From: Hamadaea flava
Lineage (GTDB): Bacteria > Actinomycetota > Actinomycetes > Mycobacteriales > Micromonosporaceae
Reading direction: 5' to 3'
NCBI RefSeq assembly: GCF_024172085.1
Contig: NZ_JAMZDZ010000001.1
Location: 4,216,001 to 4,280,000, forward strand
Length of the DNA stretch: 64,000 bases
The notes under the pieces are model-generated. The model worked only from the letters and a program-made list of their open reading frames with translations. It had not been told where the DNA came from and ran no database searches. Shown in pieces: positions 9,641 to 17,572 of this stretch. Both the position numbers and the translations under genes were made by a program. Each line of letters begins with the position of its first letter. Position 1 is the first letter of the stretch.

Positions 9641-11044
9641 TCAGTCGGTCTGGTGCTGCATCAGCTGACGCGCGGCCTCGGCGATGGAGCCCGACAGCGA
9701 CGGGTAGATCGTGATCGTGTGCGCGACCTGGTCCACGGTGAGCTGATTCTCCACCGCCAACGCGATCGGCATGATCAGCTCGCTGGCCTTGGGCGACACG
9801 ACGACGCCCCCGACCACCTGCCCGGAGGCCGGACGGCAGAAGAGCTTGATGAAGCCGTCCTCGATGCCCGCCATCTTCGCCCGCGCGTTGCCGCTCAGCG
9901 GCAGCATCACCTCGCGGGCCGGCACCTTGCCGCTGATCACGGCTTCCTGGCTCACCCCGACGGTAGCCAGCTCGGGGTCGGTGAAGACGTTCGCCGCGAC
10001 CGTCTTGAGCCGGAGCGGAGCCACCGCCTCGCCGAGCGCGTGCCACATCGCGATCCGGCCCTGCATCGCCGCGACGCTGGCGAGCGGCAGTACGCCGGTG
10101 CAGTCGCCGGCGGCGTAGATGCCCGGCACGTTCGTCCGCGACACCCGGTCGGTCGTGACGTAGCCGCCCGGTGCGACGGCGACGCCGTACTCGACGAGGC
10201 CCAGGTCGGCGGTGTTCGGGATCGACCCGACCGCCATCAGGCAGTGCGACCCGGTCACGCTGCGGCCGTCGGCCAGCGTCACCTCGACGGTGTCGCCGAT
10301 CCGGCGGACGGCCGACGCCCGGGAGTTGTTCATGATCTGCATGCCGCGAGCCCGGAAGACGCGCTCGATCGCCGTCGCCGCGTCGGCGTCCTCGTGCGGC
10401 ATCACCCGATCGCGGCTGGAAACCAGCGTGACCTGCACACCCATCGCCAGGTACGCCGAGGCGAACTCCGCGCCGGTGACGCCGGAGCCCACCACGATCA
10501 GATGCTCGGGCAGGTCGGGGAGGTCGTAGACCTGACGCCAGGTCAGGATGCGCTCGCCGTCGGGTTCGGCGTCGGCGAGGATGCGCGGCGTCGCGCCGGT
10601 CGCGATCAAGACCGTCCCGGCATCGACCGAATACTCTGGGTGATCGCCGGACGGCTGGATCTTGACCTTGTGATGGTGACCGAGCGAGTCCTCGCCGAGC
10701 CGGGCCCGTCCGTGAACGACGGTTACGCCCGCCTTTATCAACTTGGTATGAATGTCCGTCGACTGCGCGGCGGCGAGCCGCCTCACCCGTTCGTGCACGG
10801 CCGACGCATCGACCGTGATGGCTTCCAAGCCATCCGAGTGGATGCCGAACTCCTCGGTGCCGCGATACCCGGTGACCACGTCCGAGCTGGCGATGAACGT
10901 CTTCGACGGAACACAGTCGTGCAGTACGCACGCCCCACCGGCACCGTCCGCCTCGACCACGGTCACGTCGGCGTCGAGTTGCGCGGCGACGAGCGCCGCC
11001 TCATAGCCGGCCGGTCCCCCACCGATGATCACAATCCGGTTCAC
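9641..11044 (-). CDS. lpdA: NAD(P)H-quinone dehydrogenase / flavoprotein disulfide reductase LpdA
   Basis: 467 residues. FAD-binding GGGPAGYE (residues 8-15), redox segment GGACVLHDCVPSKTF with Cys39 and Cys44, NAD-binding GSGVTGAEFA, second FAD motif YAAGDCTG, and a C-terminal dimerisation domain. The VLHDCVPSKTF signature groups it with actinobacterial LpdA (Rv3303c-like), reported as an NAD(P)H:quinone reductase, rather than with lipoamide dehydrogenase. Unlike what I recall for the mycobacterial protein, both cysteines are present. It probably reduces quinones in the cytoplasm or at the membrane. Start is GTG. Confidence 0.85.
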   Translation of the reverse strand: MNRIVIIGGGPAGYEAALVAAQLDADVTVVEADGAGGACVLHDCVPSKTFIASSDVVTGYRGTEEFGIHSDGLEAITVDASAVHERVRRLAAAQSTDIHTKLIKAGVTVVHGRARLGEDSLGHHHKVKIQPSGDHPEYSVDAGTVLIATGATPRILADAEPDGERILTWRQVYDLPDLPEHLIVVGSGVTGAEFASAYLAMGVQVTLVSSRDRVMPHEDADAATAIERVFRARGMQIMNNSRASAVRRIGDTVEVTLADGRSVTGSHCLMAVGSIPNTADLGLVEYGVAVAPGGYVTTDRVSRTNVPGIYAAGDCTGVLPLASVAAMQGRIAMWHALGEAVAPLRLKTVAANVFTDPELATVGVSQEAVISGKVPAREVMLPLSGNARAKMAGIEDGFIKLFCRPASGQVVGGVVVSPKASELIMPIALAVENQLTVDQVAHTITIYPSLSGSIAEAARQLMQHQTD

Positions 11045-11146
11045 GGCGATTTTCCCCTATTTGTTCAACCGGTCGTCTGAGCGTCTTTCGAGCCCGCGCG
11101 ACATGCGACACGCCACGCCATATTCTCTCGTACGCCTCAGGCGGAC

Positions 11147-11152
11147 TATCGT
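11147..11152 (+). promoter_or_regulatory. TATCGT -10 box of the GGCT-like gene
   Basis: TATCGT is 7 nt before the GTG at 11160, with no Shine-Dalgarno sequence. The same TATCGTCATC word precedes add in this window. Confidence 0.45.
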
Positions 11153-11159
11153 CATCGCC

Positions 11160-11615
11160 GTGCGTCATTACGCTGCGTACGGCTCTAACCTCGACCCTGC
11201 CCGAATGCGAGCCTACTGCCCGCACTCGCCGATGGTCGGCGTGGGCTGGCTGGAAGGCTGGCGAATCACGTTCGCCGGCGAAGAGGTCATCGGGTGGGAA
11301 GGCGCCGTCACGACGATCGTCGAGTCGCCGGGCGACCGTGTCTTCGTGTCGCTCTACGACGTGCACCCCTGGGACGAGTCGCAGCTCGACGAGGTCGAGG
11401 GCGTCGTCGCGGGCACCTACCGGAAACTGCACGTCCGGGTGCATACGCTCGACGGAGACGTCACGGCCTGGGTCTACGTCTTCAACGGGTACGAGGGCGG
11501 CCTGCCGACGGTCTGGTACCTGAACGAGATCGCGAACGCGGCCGGCAAGGCGGGTGCGCCCGACGACTACGTCTCGGATCTGCGCTCCCGACCGACCCGC
11601 AACAACTCCCTCTAA
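11160..11615 (+). CDS. Gamma-glutamylcyclotransferase-like (GGCT/AIG2 fold) protein
   Basis: 151 residues. Starts with YAAYGSNL, the nucleotide-like binding loop YGSNL of the GGCT/AIG2-like fold, followed by a strand-rich body (WRITFAG, VFVSLYDV, VTAWVYVF) and an acidic DEVEG that could supply the catalytic glutamate. Family members release 5-oxoproline from gamma-glutamyl compounds, but many AIG2-like proteins have other or unknown substrates. I chose GTG at 11160; the longer frame from 11025 runs into the lpdA promoter and is less likely. Confidence 0.75.
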   Translation: MRHYAAYGSNLDPARMRAYCPHSPMVGVGWLEGWRITFAGEEVIGWEGAVTTIVESPGDRVFVSLYDVHPWDESQLDEVEGVVAGTYRKLHVRVHTLDGDVTAWVYVFNGYEGGLPTVWYLNEIANAAGKAGAPDDYVSDLRSRPTRNNSL

Positions 11616-11654
11616 CGCGCGCCGACCCCGACGGCCGCGCCGCGGCCCATAAGG

Positions 11655-12419
11655 TCAGAAGCGGGCGGAGAGGGAGACAGGGGCCGGGTGGATGACTTCG
11701 GCCAGTCCGGTGACCAGCTCCAGCCATTCGTCGCGCTCCAGGCCGGTGAGGGCGGCCAACGCCCCGGCCACGATCCGGTCGGCGACCGAGTCGGCCCAGC
11801 CGCGCCGCCGGGCCAGGTGACCCACGGCCGGAAAGGGCGGCTGCCACCCGTACGCAACCGCGCCGGCTTCGCCTTCGGGGCCGGACAGCAGCGCCTGCAC
11901 CGGCGAGAGCCCCGCCGCCGTCTGCGCCACCAGGGCGGCCCCGGCACGCAGTTCGGTGAGCAGGTAGAGGCATACCCCGGCGAGTTCGGCCGGGGCTTCG
12001 TCGGGCACGGGCATCCGCCGCCAGGCGGCGTACAGGGGCATCGCCGTCGCGTCGGCCGCCCGCAGGACCCGGCGGGTCAGCACCACGAAGCGGGGCAGTC
12101 CGGGCAGCCCGGTCAGCTCGTCGCGCCCCCAGCGGCAGCACTGCGCCATCCGTTCGGCGGCGATCGCCGGGACCGCCATGACCGGCTGCGCCGACTCGTA
12201 CGCCTCGCGTACGGCGTCGGGGTGGATCAGTCCCATGGCGGCCGCCGCGACGTGCGGCTCGACGTCGCCGAGGGCGCCCGCCCGGCCGGCGACGGTGAAG
12301 ACCCAGGCGGACAGCCCCAGTTCCCGGGCATGCCGCAGGGTACGCGGGCACCGCGTCCACGCGCTCCCCAACGCCTCGATGCTCGGACGGCTTGCGGCCG
12401 CGGTCTGCTCCGGCGTCAC
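11655..12419 (-). CDS. SCO6745/SalK-like family protein
   Basis: About 254 residues. The central sequence AWVFTVAGRAGALGDVEPHVAAAAMGLIHPD resembles the conserved GYFAGRAAPLG…VVTAxFYxFxP block of the actinobacterial SCO6745 (SalK-like) family, predominantly helical proteins of unknown function. No metal or cofactor motif is obvious. GTG at 12419 lies 11 nt after the MBL gene stop, so the two probably form an operon; a longer frame to 12608 would overlap that gene heavily. The family call is a moderate match from memory. Confidence 0.55.
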   Translation of the reverse strand: MTPEQTAAASRPSIEALGSAWTRCPRTLRHARELGLSAWVFTVAGRAGALGDVEPHVAAAAMGLIHPDAVREAYESAQPVMAVPAIAAERMAQCCRWGRDELTGLPGLPRFVVLTRRVLRAADATAMPLYAAWRRMPVPDEAPAELAGVCLYLLTELRAGAALVAQTAAGLSPVQALLSGPEGEAGAVAYGWQPPFPAVGHLARRRGWADSVADRIVAGALAALTGLERDEWLELVTGLAEVIHPAPVSLSARF

Positions 12420-12430
12420 GCCAGAGAAGA

Positions 12431-13063
12431 TTACGCGGTAACCGTTGTGCCCGGCTCCAGGCGGGCGTACTCGCATCGCGCGAGCTTGGTCAGGTTGCCG
12501 TCGACGACCATGTGCCCGAACTCGTTGTGCAGTCCATCGTGGAGGGCGAACACTCGGCGCGGGGAAATGGCCCGGATGAAGTCGACGGATTCCGACAGCT
12601 TCAGCCACGGGCCGCTGACCGGCACGAACAGCGTCTCGACGGTCGCGTCCGCCGGTACGTCGAACGAGTCGCCGGGGTGGTAGACGGAGTCCTCCACCAG
12701 GAAACCGAGATTGGGCACCGGCGTCATCTCCGGATGCACCAAGGCGTGCAGGCCACCGTAGGCCCGCACGCCGAATCCGGCGGCCTCGAACGCGTCTCCG
12801 GAGGCCACCGTCTGGGTGACCCCGTCCAGCTCGGCGAGCTTGGCGACAACTGCCGCATGGGCGTGCAAAGTGACCGAAGGCCGCTTCGCCAGCGTGTCGG
12901 CCAGCTTTCCCACGTCCAGGTGATCGAAGTGCTCGTGGGTGATCAGGACCGCGTCCACGCCGTCCAGCGCCGCCGGGTCCGCCCAGGGTCCGGGGTCGAT
13001 CACCAGGACCGCGCCGTCGCGCTCCAGGCGTACACAGGAATGCTCGAACTTGGTCACTCTCAC
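12431..13063 (-). CDS. MBL-fold metallo-hydrolase
   Basis: 210 residues. The signature HEHFDH (THEHFDHLD, about residues 42-50) is the metallo-beta-lactamase H-x-H-x-D-H zinc motif; a second aspartate (VLVIDPGPW) and later histidines (YHPGDSFD, ALHDG) complete the site. The size and HSCVRLERDGAVLVIDP start match the compact UlaG/YcjG-like hydrolases of broad substrate range. Start GTG at 13063 has a TAAGCT box 7 nt ahead, so it may be leaderless. It heads a small operon with the downstream SCO6745-like gene. Confidence 0.85.
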   Translation of the reverse strand: MRVTKFEHSCVRLERDGAVLVIDPGPWADPAALDGVDAVLITHEHFDHLDVGKLADTLAKRPSVTLHAHAAVVAKLAELDGVTQTVASGDAFEAAGFGVRAYGGLHALVHPEMTPVPNLGFLVEDSVYHPGDSFDVPADATVETLFVPVSGPWLKLSESVDFIRAISPRRVFALHDGLHNEFGHMVVDGNLTKLARCEYARLEPGTTVTA

Positions 13064-13070
13064 GAGACTC

Positions 13071-13076
13071 AGCTTA
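13071..13076 (-). promoter_or_regulatory. TAAGCT -10 box of the MBL hydrolase gene
   Basis: On the minus strand TAAGCT lies 7 nt before the GTG start. No ribosome site is present. Confidence 0.45.
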
Positions 13077-13110
13077 GGAACCCGGGGGTCCAGGCGCGCG
13101 TCATAGGCCC

Positions 13111-14085
13111 ATGTTGGTACGCCGAAAGACCGTAGCGCTCGCGTTGGCGGGCCTGGCGCTGGTGTTCGTCGCAGGTTGTGGCGCCAGCGATAAGAACTCG
13201 ACCGACAGCGGTGGGGCCGCCCCGGCGGCGGTCGCCCCGGAAGGCGCCGGCGACCTCGGGTCGAAGACCGGCGCGGATCAGAACACCACGAGTGAGCAGG
13301 GCGGGGGCCAGCCGCCGGAGATCGGCCGGGCGATCGTCTACAACGGCCAGCTCACCGTGCGCGTCGACGACGTCGAGGTCGCGGCGCAGCGGGTCCGGTC
13401 GGCCGCCATCGGAGTGGGCGGCTTCGTCGGGTCGGAGAAGAGCACCAGCGGCGGCTCGCGGGCGCAGTCGTCGATCACCATCCGCGTACCGGCGGACAAG
13501 TTCGACTCCGTCCTCGCCGACGCGGCCAAGCTCGGCGAGGAACTGGACCGCTCGGTCAACGCCGAGGACGTCACCGCCACCGTCGTCGACCTCGACGCCC
13601 GGATCAAGGCGCAACAGGCCAGTGTGGACAGCGTACGGCGGATGTTCGCGCAGGCGAAGCAGCTCTCCGAGGTCGTGCAACTGGAGCAGGAGCTGTCCCG
13701 GCGGCAGGCCGACCTGGATGCCTTGCTGGCCAAGCAGCGTCGCCTCGACGACCTGGTCAAGCTTTCCACCATCACGGTGACCCTCGTCGGCCCGGACACG
13801 CCCTACGTGGAGCCGAAGAACGAGGACCCGTCGTTCCTCGGCGGCCTGCGGGCGGGCTGGAACACCTTCGTCGTCATCCTGAAGGTGGCCGCCGCGGTCC
13901 TCGGCTTCCTGCTGCCGTTCCTCGTCGTGGCGGCCGTGGTGCTGGCGCCACTGTGGTGGTGGCTGCGCCGCCGCCGGCCGACGCCGCCGACTGCTCCGGC
14001 GGCTACGGCTACTCCAGCGGCTCCGGCAACCCCGGTGGCCCCGGCGAGCACGCCGGCCGTGGCGCCGAAGTCGACCGAGGATTAG
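13111..14085 (+). CDS. DUF4349 lipoprotein with C-terminal membrane anchor
   Basis: 324 residues. A lipobox VAGC (Cys near residue 23) follows a short hydrophobic signal, giving a predicted lipoprotein. A low-complexity linker precedes the DUF4349 domain (about 65-245), which starts IVYNGQLTVRVDDVEVAAQRV and contains a coiled-coil hairpin (LEQELSRRQADLDALLAKQRRL). A strong membrane segment (VVILKVAAAVLGFLLPFLVVAAVVL) and an RRRR stop-transfer follow, then an Ala/Pro tail. The protein is thus tethered at both ends, with the domain outside the membrane. Function of DUF4349 is not established. Confidence 0.85.
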   Translation: MLVRRKTVALALAGLALVFVAGCGASDKNSTDSGGAAPAAVAPEGAGDLGSKTGADQNTTSEQGGGQPPEIGRAIVYNGQLTVRVDDVEVAAQRVRSAAIGVGGFVGSEKSTSGGSRAQSSITIRVPADKFDSVLADAAKLGEELDRSVNAEDVTATVVDLDARIKAQQASVDSVRRMFAQAKQLSEVVQLEQELSRRQADLDALLAKQRRLDDLVKLSTITVTLVGPDTPYVEPKNEDPSFLGGLRAGWNTFVVILKVAAAVLGFLLPFLVVAAVVLAPLWWWLRRRRPTPPTAPAATATPAAPATPVAPASTPAVAPKSTED

Positions 14086-14088
14086 CCC

Positions 14089-14122
14089 GGAAAGGGGCTC
14101 CCGACGCCGGGAGCCCCTTTCC
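14089..14122. terminator. Bidirectional terminator between convergent genes
   Basis: GGAAAGGGGCTCCC (14089-14102) pairs perfectly with GGGAGCCCCTTTCC (14109-14122), loop GACGCC. It separates the DUF4349 gene (+) from the amidohydrolase gene (-). Confidence 0.85.
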
Positions 14123-14130
14123 GCGTACGA

Positions 14131-15390
14131 CTAGAAGAAGCTGGACAGAGCCGCGAGAGCCGTGTGGACCATGGTCCGGACGCCGTAGCCGATGCAGCGC
14201 TCGTCGACGTCGAAGCCGGACTGGTGGATGTCCATCTTGACTTCGCTGCCGGGGGTGCTGGTGCCGAGGCGGATCATCGCGCCCGGCACCTGTTCCAGGT
14301 AGAAGGCGAAGTCCTCACCCCCCATGCTGATCTCGGCCTCGACCACGCGATCGGCGCCGAGCGCGGCGCCGGCGGCGGCCGCGATGACGGCGGTGGCCAT
14401 GCGGTCGTTGATGACCGGCGGCACGCCGCGGGTGTAGCGGACGTCGACGCCCGCACCCGTGGCCGAGACGACGTCCTTGATCAGGTTGGTGATCAGCTCC
14501 GGTGCGGCCTGCCAGGCTTCCTTGTTGAGGATGCGCACGGTGGCCTTGGCCTGTCCCTCGATCGGGATGGCGTTGGCGACCTCGCCGGCGTGCACCGCGC
14601 CGAAGACCATCGACACCCCGGCCCGCGGGTCGACCCGGCGGTCCAGCAGGGCCGGCGCGTCCACGATCACCCGGGCGAGCGCGTGCACCAGGTCCGCGGT
14701 GAGGTGCGGCCGGGCGGTGTGCCCGCCCTTGCCGGTCAGTCGCACCTCGACGGTGTCGGCGGCGGCGGTGAACGGGCCCGAGCGGACGCCGATGAGGCCG
14801 ACGGGCAGTTGGGGCGCGCAGTGCAGCGCGTAGATCGCGGCGACGTCCTTCAAGGCGCCTGCCGAGATCATCTCCGGCGCGCCGGACGGGAACTTCTCCT
14901 CAGACGGCTGGAACACCAGCCGGACCCGGCCGGGCAGCTCGCCGCGCTGGTCGAGCTGGGCCAGCGCGAGGCCGACGCCGAGCAGCACCGTGGTGTGCAC
15001 GTCGTGGCCGCAGGCGTGCGCGGCACCGGGCACCTGGCTGCGGTAGGGCACGTCCTTGGTGTCCGGCAGCGGCAGCGCGTCGAGGTCGGCGCGCAACGCG
15101 ACGACTCGATCACCGGTGCCGATGTCGCACAGCACGCCGTTGCCACGCGGCAGGAACTTCGGTTGCAGTCCCGCGACGGCCAGCTCCCGGGCGACCAGGG
15201 CGGCGGTCTCGAACTCGTGACCGGACAGTTCCGGGTGCGCGTGAATGTGACGGCGTACGGCGACGAGCTCCGCGCCTCGTGAGGCAAGCCAGCGGTCGAG
15301 TTGACCGGGTAGCGGATCGGCCCCAGGCAAAGTCTCGGGCCAGGTCGACGTCAGCGTGCTGCTCTCGGGCAGCGTTAGCGCACTCGTCAC
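14131..15390 (-). CDS. M20 family amidohydrolase
   Basis: 419 residues. Metal ligands of the M20D/peptidase M20 family are visible: HIHAHPELSGHE near the start, HACGHDVHTT, FQPSEEKF, LHCAPQLPVG, and the late MGGEDFAFY. Such enzymes hydrolyse N-acyl or N-carbamoyl amino acids and related amides in the cytoplasm. It corresponds in position to mycobacterial amiB1, next to lpdA and pmmB in that genome. I chose GTG at 15390; the frame extends to 15546, but that extension has poor third-position GC and contains a promoter-like site, so it is probably untranslated. Confidence 0.85.
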   Translation of the reverse strand: MTSALTLPESSTLTSTWPETLPGADPLPGQLDRWLASRGAELVAVRRHIHAHPELSGHEFETAALVARELAVAGLQPKFLPRGNGVLCDIGTGDRVVALRADLDALPLPDTKDVPYRSQVPGAAHACGHDVHTTVLLGVGLALAQLDQRGELPGRVRLVFQPSEEKFPSGAPEMISAGALKDVAAIYALHCAPQLPVGLIGVRSGPFTAAADTVEVRLTGKGGHTARPHLTADLVHALARVIVDAPALLDRRVDPRAGVSMVFGAVHAGEVANAIPIEGQAKATVRILNKEAWQAAPELITNLIKDVVSATGAGVDVRYTRGVPPVINDRMATAVIAAAAGAALGADRVVEAEISMGGEDFAFYLEQVPGAMIRLGTSTPGSEVKMDIHQSGFDVDERCIGYGVRTMVHTALAALSSFF

Positions 15391-15785
15391 GGCAAGATCT
15401 CGATCTCGATTGACAGTGGGACAAACCTCGACAAGCCTAGCCCCAGACCCGTAACTCTGCGCAACGTCATTGCGGTAGCGATTGCGTTGCTGAGTGTCAC
15501 GTCCTCCCAGGTAGAGAGTCTCCGTGGCGGATTTCGTCGTCGGCATGGGCCCTTACACCTCTCACAACGCGTGACGGCTGTGGATGTGACGCACACCCCG
15601 TCCACCGGTTACGCGATTCCCCCGCTATGTCCCCTGACGTGCAGGTTCCGTCGGGGTCCCCAGGCACGATCACTCTTTCCCCGGTACGCGCGTCGCACAC
15701 CTGGTGCGAGTAGTCAACTGAGTGGAGGTTCGGCTGAGGCGTTCGGGTGACGGGCGACGACGATTCGTCCGACCGGATGTCTCGA
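15391..15785. other. 395-bp gap between mutase stop and amidohydrolase start
   Basis: No convincing gene: the open frames here have non-coding codon use. On the minus strand, TTGCGC (15459-15464) and TAGGCT (15434-15439), 19 nt apart, form a possible amidohydrolase promoter. A small hairpin TCGCAC/GTGCGA (15693-15709) could help end mutase transcription. I see no tRNA or known riboswitch. Confidence 0.5.
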
Positions 15786-17360
15786 TCAGAACCGATCGGC
15801 CGGGCGGTATGTCCCCCACACGTCGCGGAGAGCGTGACAGACCTCGCCCACGGTCGCCCGTGCGGCCAGGGCCTCCTTCATCGGGTGCAGCACGTTCTCC
15901 GTACCCTCGGCGGCCTTCTTGAGCTGCGCCAACGCTCCCGTGACCGCGCTGTTGTCCCGGTCCCGTCGCAACTGGGCGAGCCGGTCGGCCTGCGCCTGCT
16001 CGATCGACGGGTCCACCCGGAGCGGCTCGTAGGGCTCCTCCTCGTCGAGCGTGAACCGGTTGACGCCGACGACCGTCCGCGCGCCGGAGTCGATCTCCTG
16101 GGCCACCTGGTACGCCGAGGTCTCGATCTCTCGCTTCTGGAAGCCCGCCTCGATGGCGTCGACGGACGAGCCGTACTCGAAGACGCGCTGGATCAGCTCG
16201 TCGGCGGCCTGGGCGATCTCGTCGGTGAGCGCTTCGACCACGTAGGACCCGGCGAACGGGTCGACCGTGGCGGTCAGATCCGTCTCGTACGCCAGGATCT
16301 GCTGCGTACGCAGGGCGAGGCGGGCCGCCTTCGCGGTGGGCAGCGCGATCGCCTCGTCGTACGAGTTGGTGTGCAGCGACTGCGTACCGCCGAGGACGGC
16401 GCCCAATCCCTGTACCGCCACCCGAACGAGGTTGACCTCGGGTTGCTGCGCGGTCAGCTGCACTCCCGCGGTCTGGGTGTGGAACCGCAGCATCCACGAC
16501 TTCGGGTCCTTCGCCCCGAACTCCTCGCGCATGATCCGCGCCCAGAGCCGGCGGGCGGCCCGGAACTTGGCGACCTCCTCCAGCAGGGTCGTCCGTGCGA
16601 CGAAGAAGAACGACAACCGGGGCGCGAAGTCGTCGACGGCGAGCCCGGCCGCGATCGCCGCGCGCACGTACTCGATGCCGTTGGCCAGCGTGAACGCGAT
16701 CTCCTGCACGGGCGTCGCGCCCGCCTCGGCCATGTGATAGCCGCTGATGGAGATCGTGTTCCACTTCGGGACCTCGGCCCGGCAGTACGCGAACGTGTCG
16801 GCGACCAGCCGCAGCGACGGCTTCGGCGGGAAGATGTACGTGCCGCGGGCGATGTACTCCTTCAGGATGTCGTTCTGGATCGTCCCGCTGAGCGCCTTGC
16901 CCGGTACGCCCGACTTCTCCGCCACGAGCTGGTACAGCAGGAGGAGGACGCTGCCGGGGGCGTTGATCGTCATGCTCGTCGAGACCTTGTCGAGCGGTAT
17001 GCCGTCGAACAGCACGCCCATGTCGTCGACCGAGTCGATCGCCACGCCGACCTTGCCGACCTCGCCGTGCGCGATCGGCTCGTCCGAGTCGTAGCCCATC
17101 TGAGTGGGCAGGTCGAAGGCGACCGAGAGGCCCATCGTCCCGGCCTCGAGGAGGTGGTGATAGCGCGCGTTCGACTCCGCGGCGGTGCCGAATCCGGCGT
17201 ACTGCCGCATCGTCCAGGGCCGCGTCGTGTACATCGTCGGATAGACCCCCCGGGTGAACGGGTACTCACCCGGCTGCTCGGAGTCGCGTTCGGGCACGTC
17301 AGCCGGTCCGTAGACGGGCTTGAGCGGGAAGCCGGACTCGCTTAACCGACGTTCAGTCAT
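15786..17360 (-). CDS. Methylmalonyl-CoA mutase family large subunit without B12 domain
   Basis: 524 residues, only the substrate TIM-barrel part. [66 protein letters not shown] and [16 protein letters not shown] are the mutase signatures. Tyr in TMYTTRPW and Arg in PSLRLV are the pattern I associate with methylmalonyl-CoA, whereas isobutyryl-CoA mutases carry Phe and Gln. The C-terminal cobalamin domain (D-x-H-x-x-G) is absent, so a separate small subunit must exist elsewhere. It interconverts succinyl-CoA and methylmalonyl-CoA or a close analogue. ATG at 17360 has TACGAT 7 nt ahead. Confidence 0.88.
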   Translation of the reverse strand: MTERRLSESGFPLKPVYGPADVPERDSEQPGEYPFTRGVYPTMYTTRPWTMRQYAGFGTAAESNARYHHLLEAGTMGLSVAFDLPTQMGYDSDEPIAHGEVGKVGVAIDSVDDMGVLFDGIPLDKVSTSMTINAPGSVLLLLYQLVAEKSGVPGKALSGTIQNDILKEYIARGTYIFPPKPSLRLVADTFAYCRAEVPKWNTISISGYHMAEAGATPVQEIAFTLANGIEYVRAAIAAGLAVDDFAPRLSFFFVARTTLLEEVAKFRAARRLWARIMREEFGAKDPKSWMLRFHTQTAGVQLTAQQPEVNLVRVAVQGLGAVLGGTQSLHTNSYDEAIALPTAKAARLALRTQQILAYETDLTATVDPFAGSYVVEALTDEIAQAADELIQRVFEYGSSVDAIEAGFQKREIETSAYQVAQEIDSGARTVVGVNRFTLDEEEPYEPLRVDPSIEQAQADRLAQLRRDRDNSAVTGALAQLKKAAEGTENVLHPMKEALAARATVGEVCHALRDVWGTYRPADRF

Positions 17361-17367
17361 ACCGCTG

Positions 17368-17373
17368 ATCGTA
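17368..17373 (-). promoter_or_regulatory. TACGAT -10 box of the mutase gene
   Basis: On the minus strand TACGAT lies 7 nt before the ATG and no Shine-Dalgarno sequence intervenes, so the mRNA is probably leaderless. Confidence 0.45.
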
Positions 17374-17572
17374 GGATGAACGGCGCAGACGGCGGATGAG
17401 GTCTTTCCCACATACCCTCGCCGATCTCCTGATGACAGAGAGTGGTCACTCGGCTCGGCTTTCATTTGCCACATTTCTCACGCAGAATGGGGCGGTTGGC
17501 CAATCCCCACCCCGGGTAACCAGGCCCGTCCGACGGCCACTGCACACAGTTTCCCCACGAGACGGCGGCAAA

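Noticed and set aside
15391-15546. Longer N-terminus of the M20 amidohydrolase
   Set aside because: The extra 52 codons have poor third-position GC and include a promoter-like pair of boxes. The protein starts well at GTG 15390.
15497-15700. A 67-residue minus-strand frame between mutase and amidohydrolase
   Set aside because: No ribosome site, non-coding codon use and no recognisable motif.
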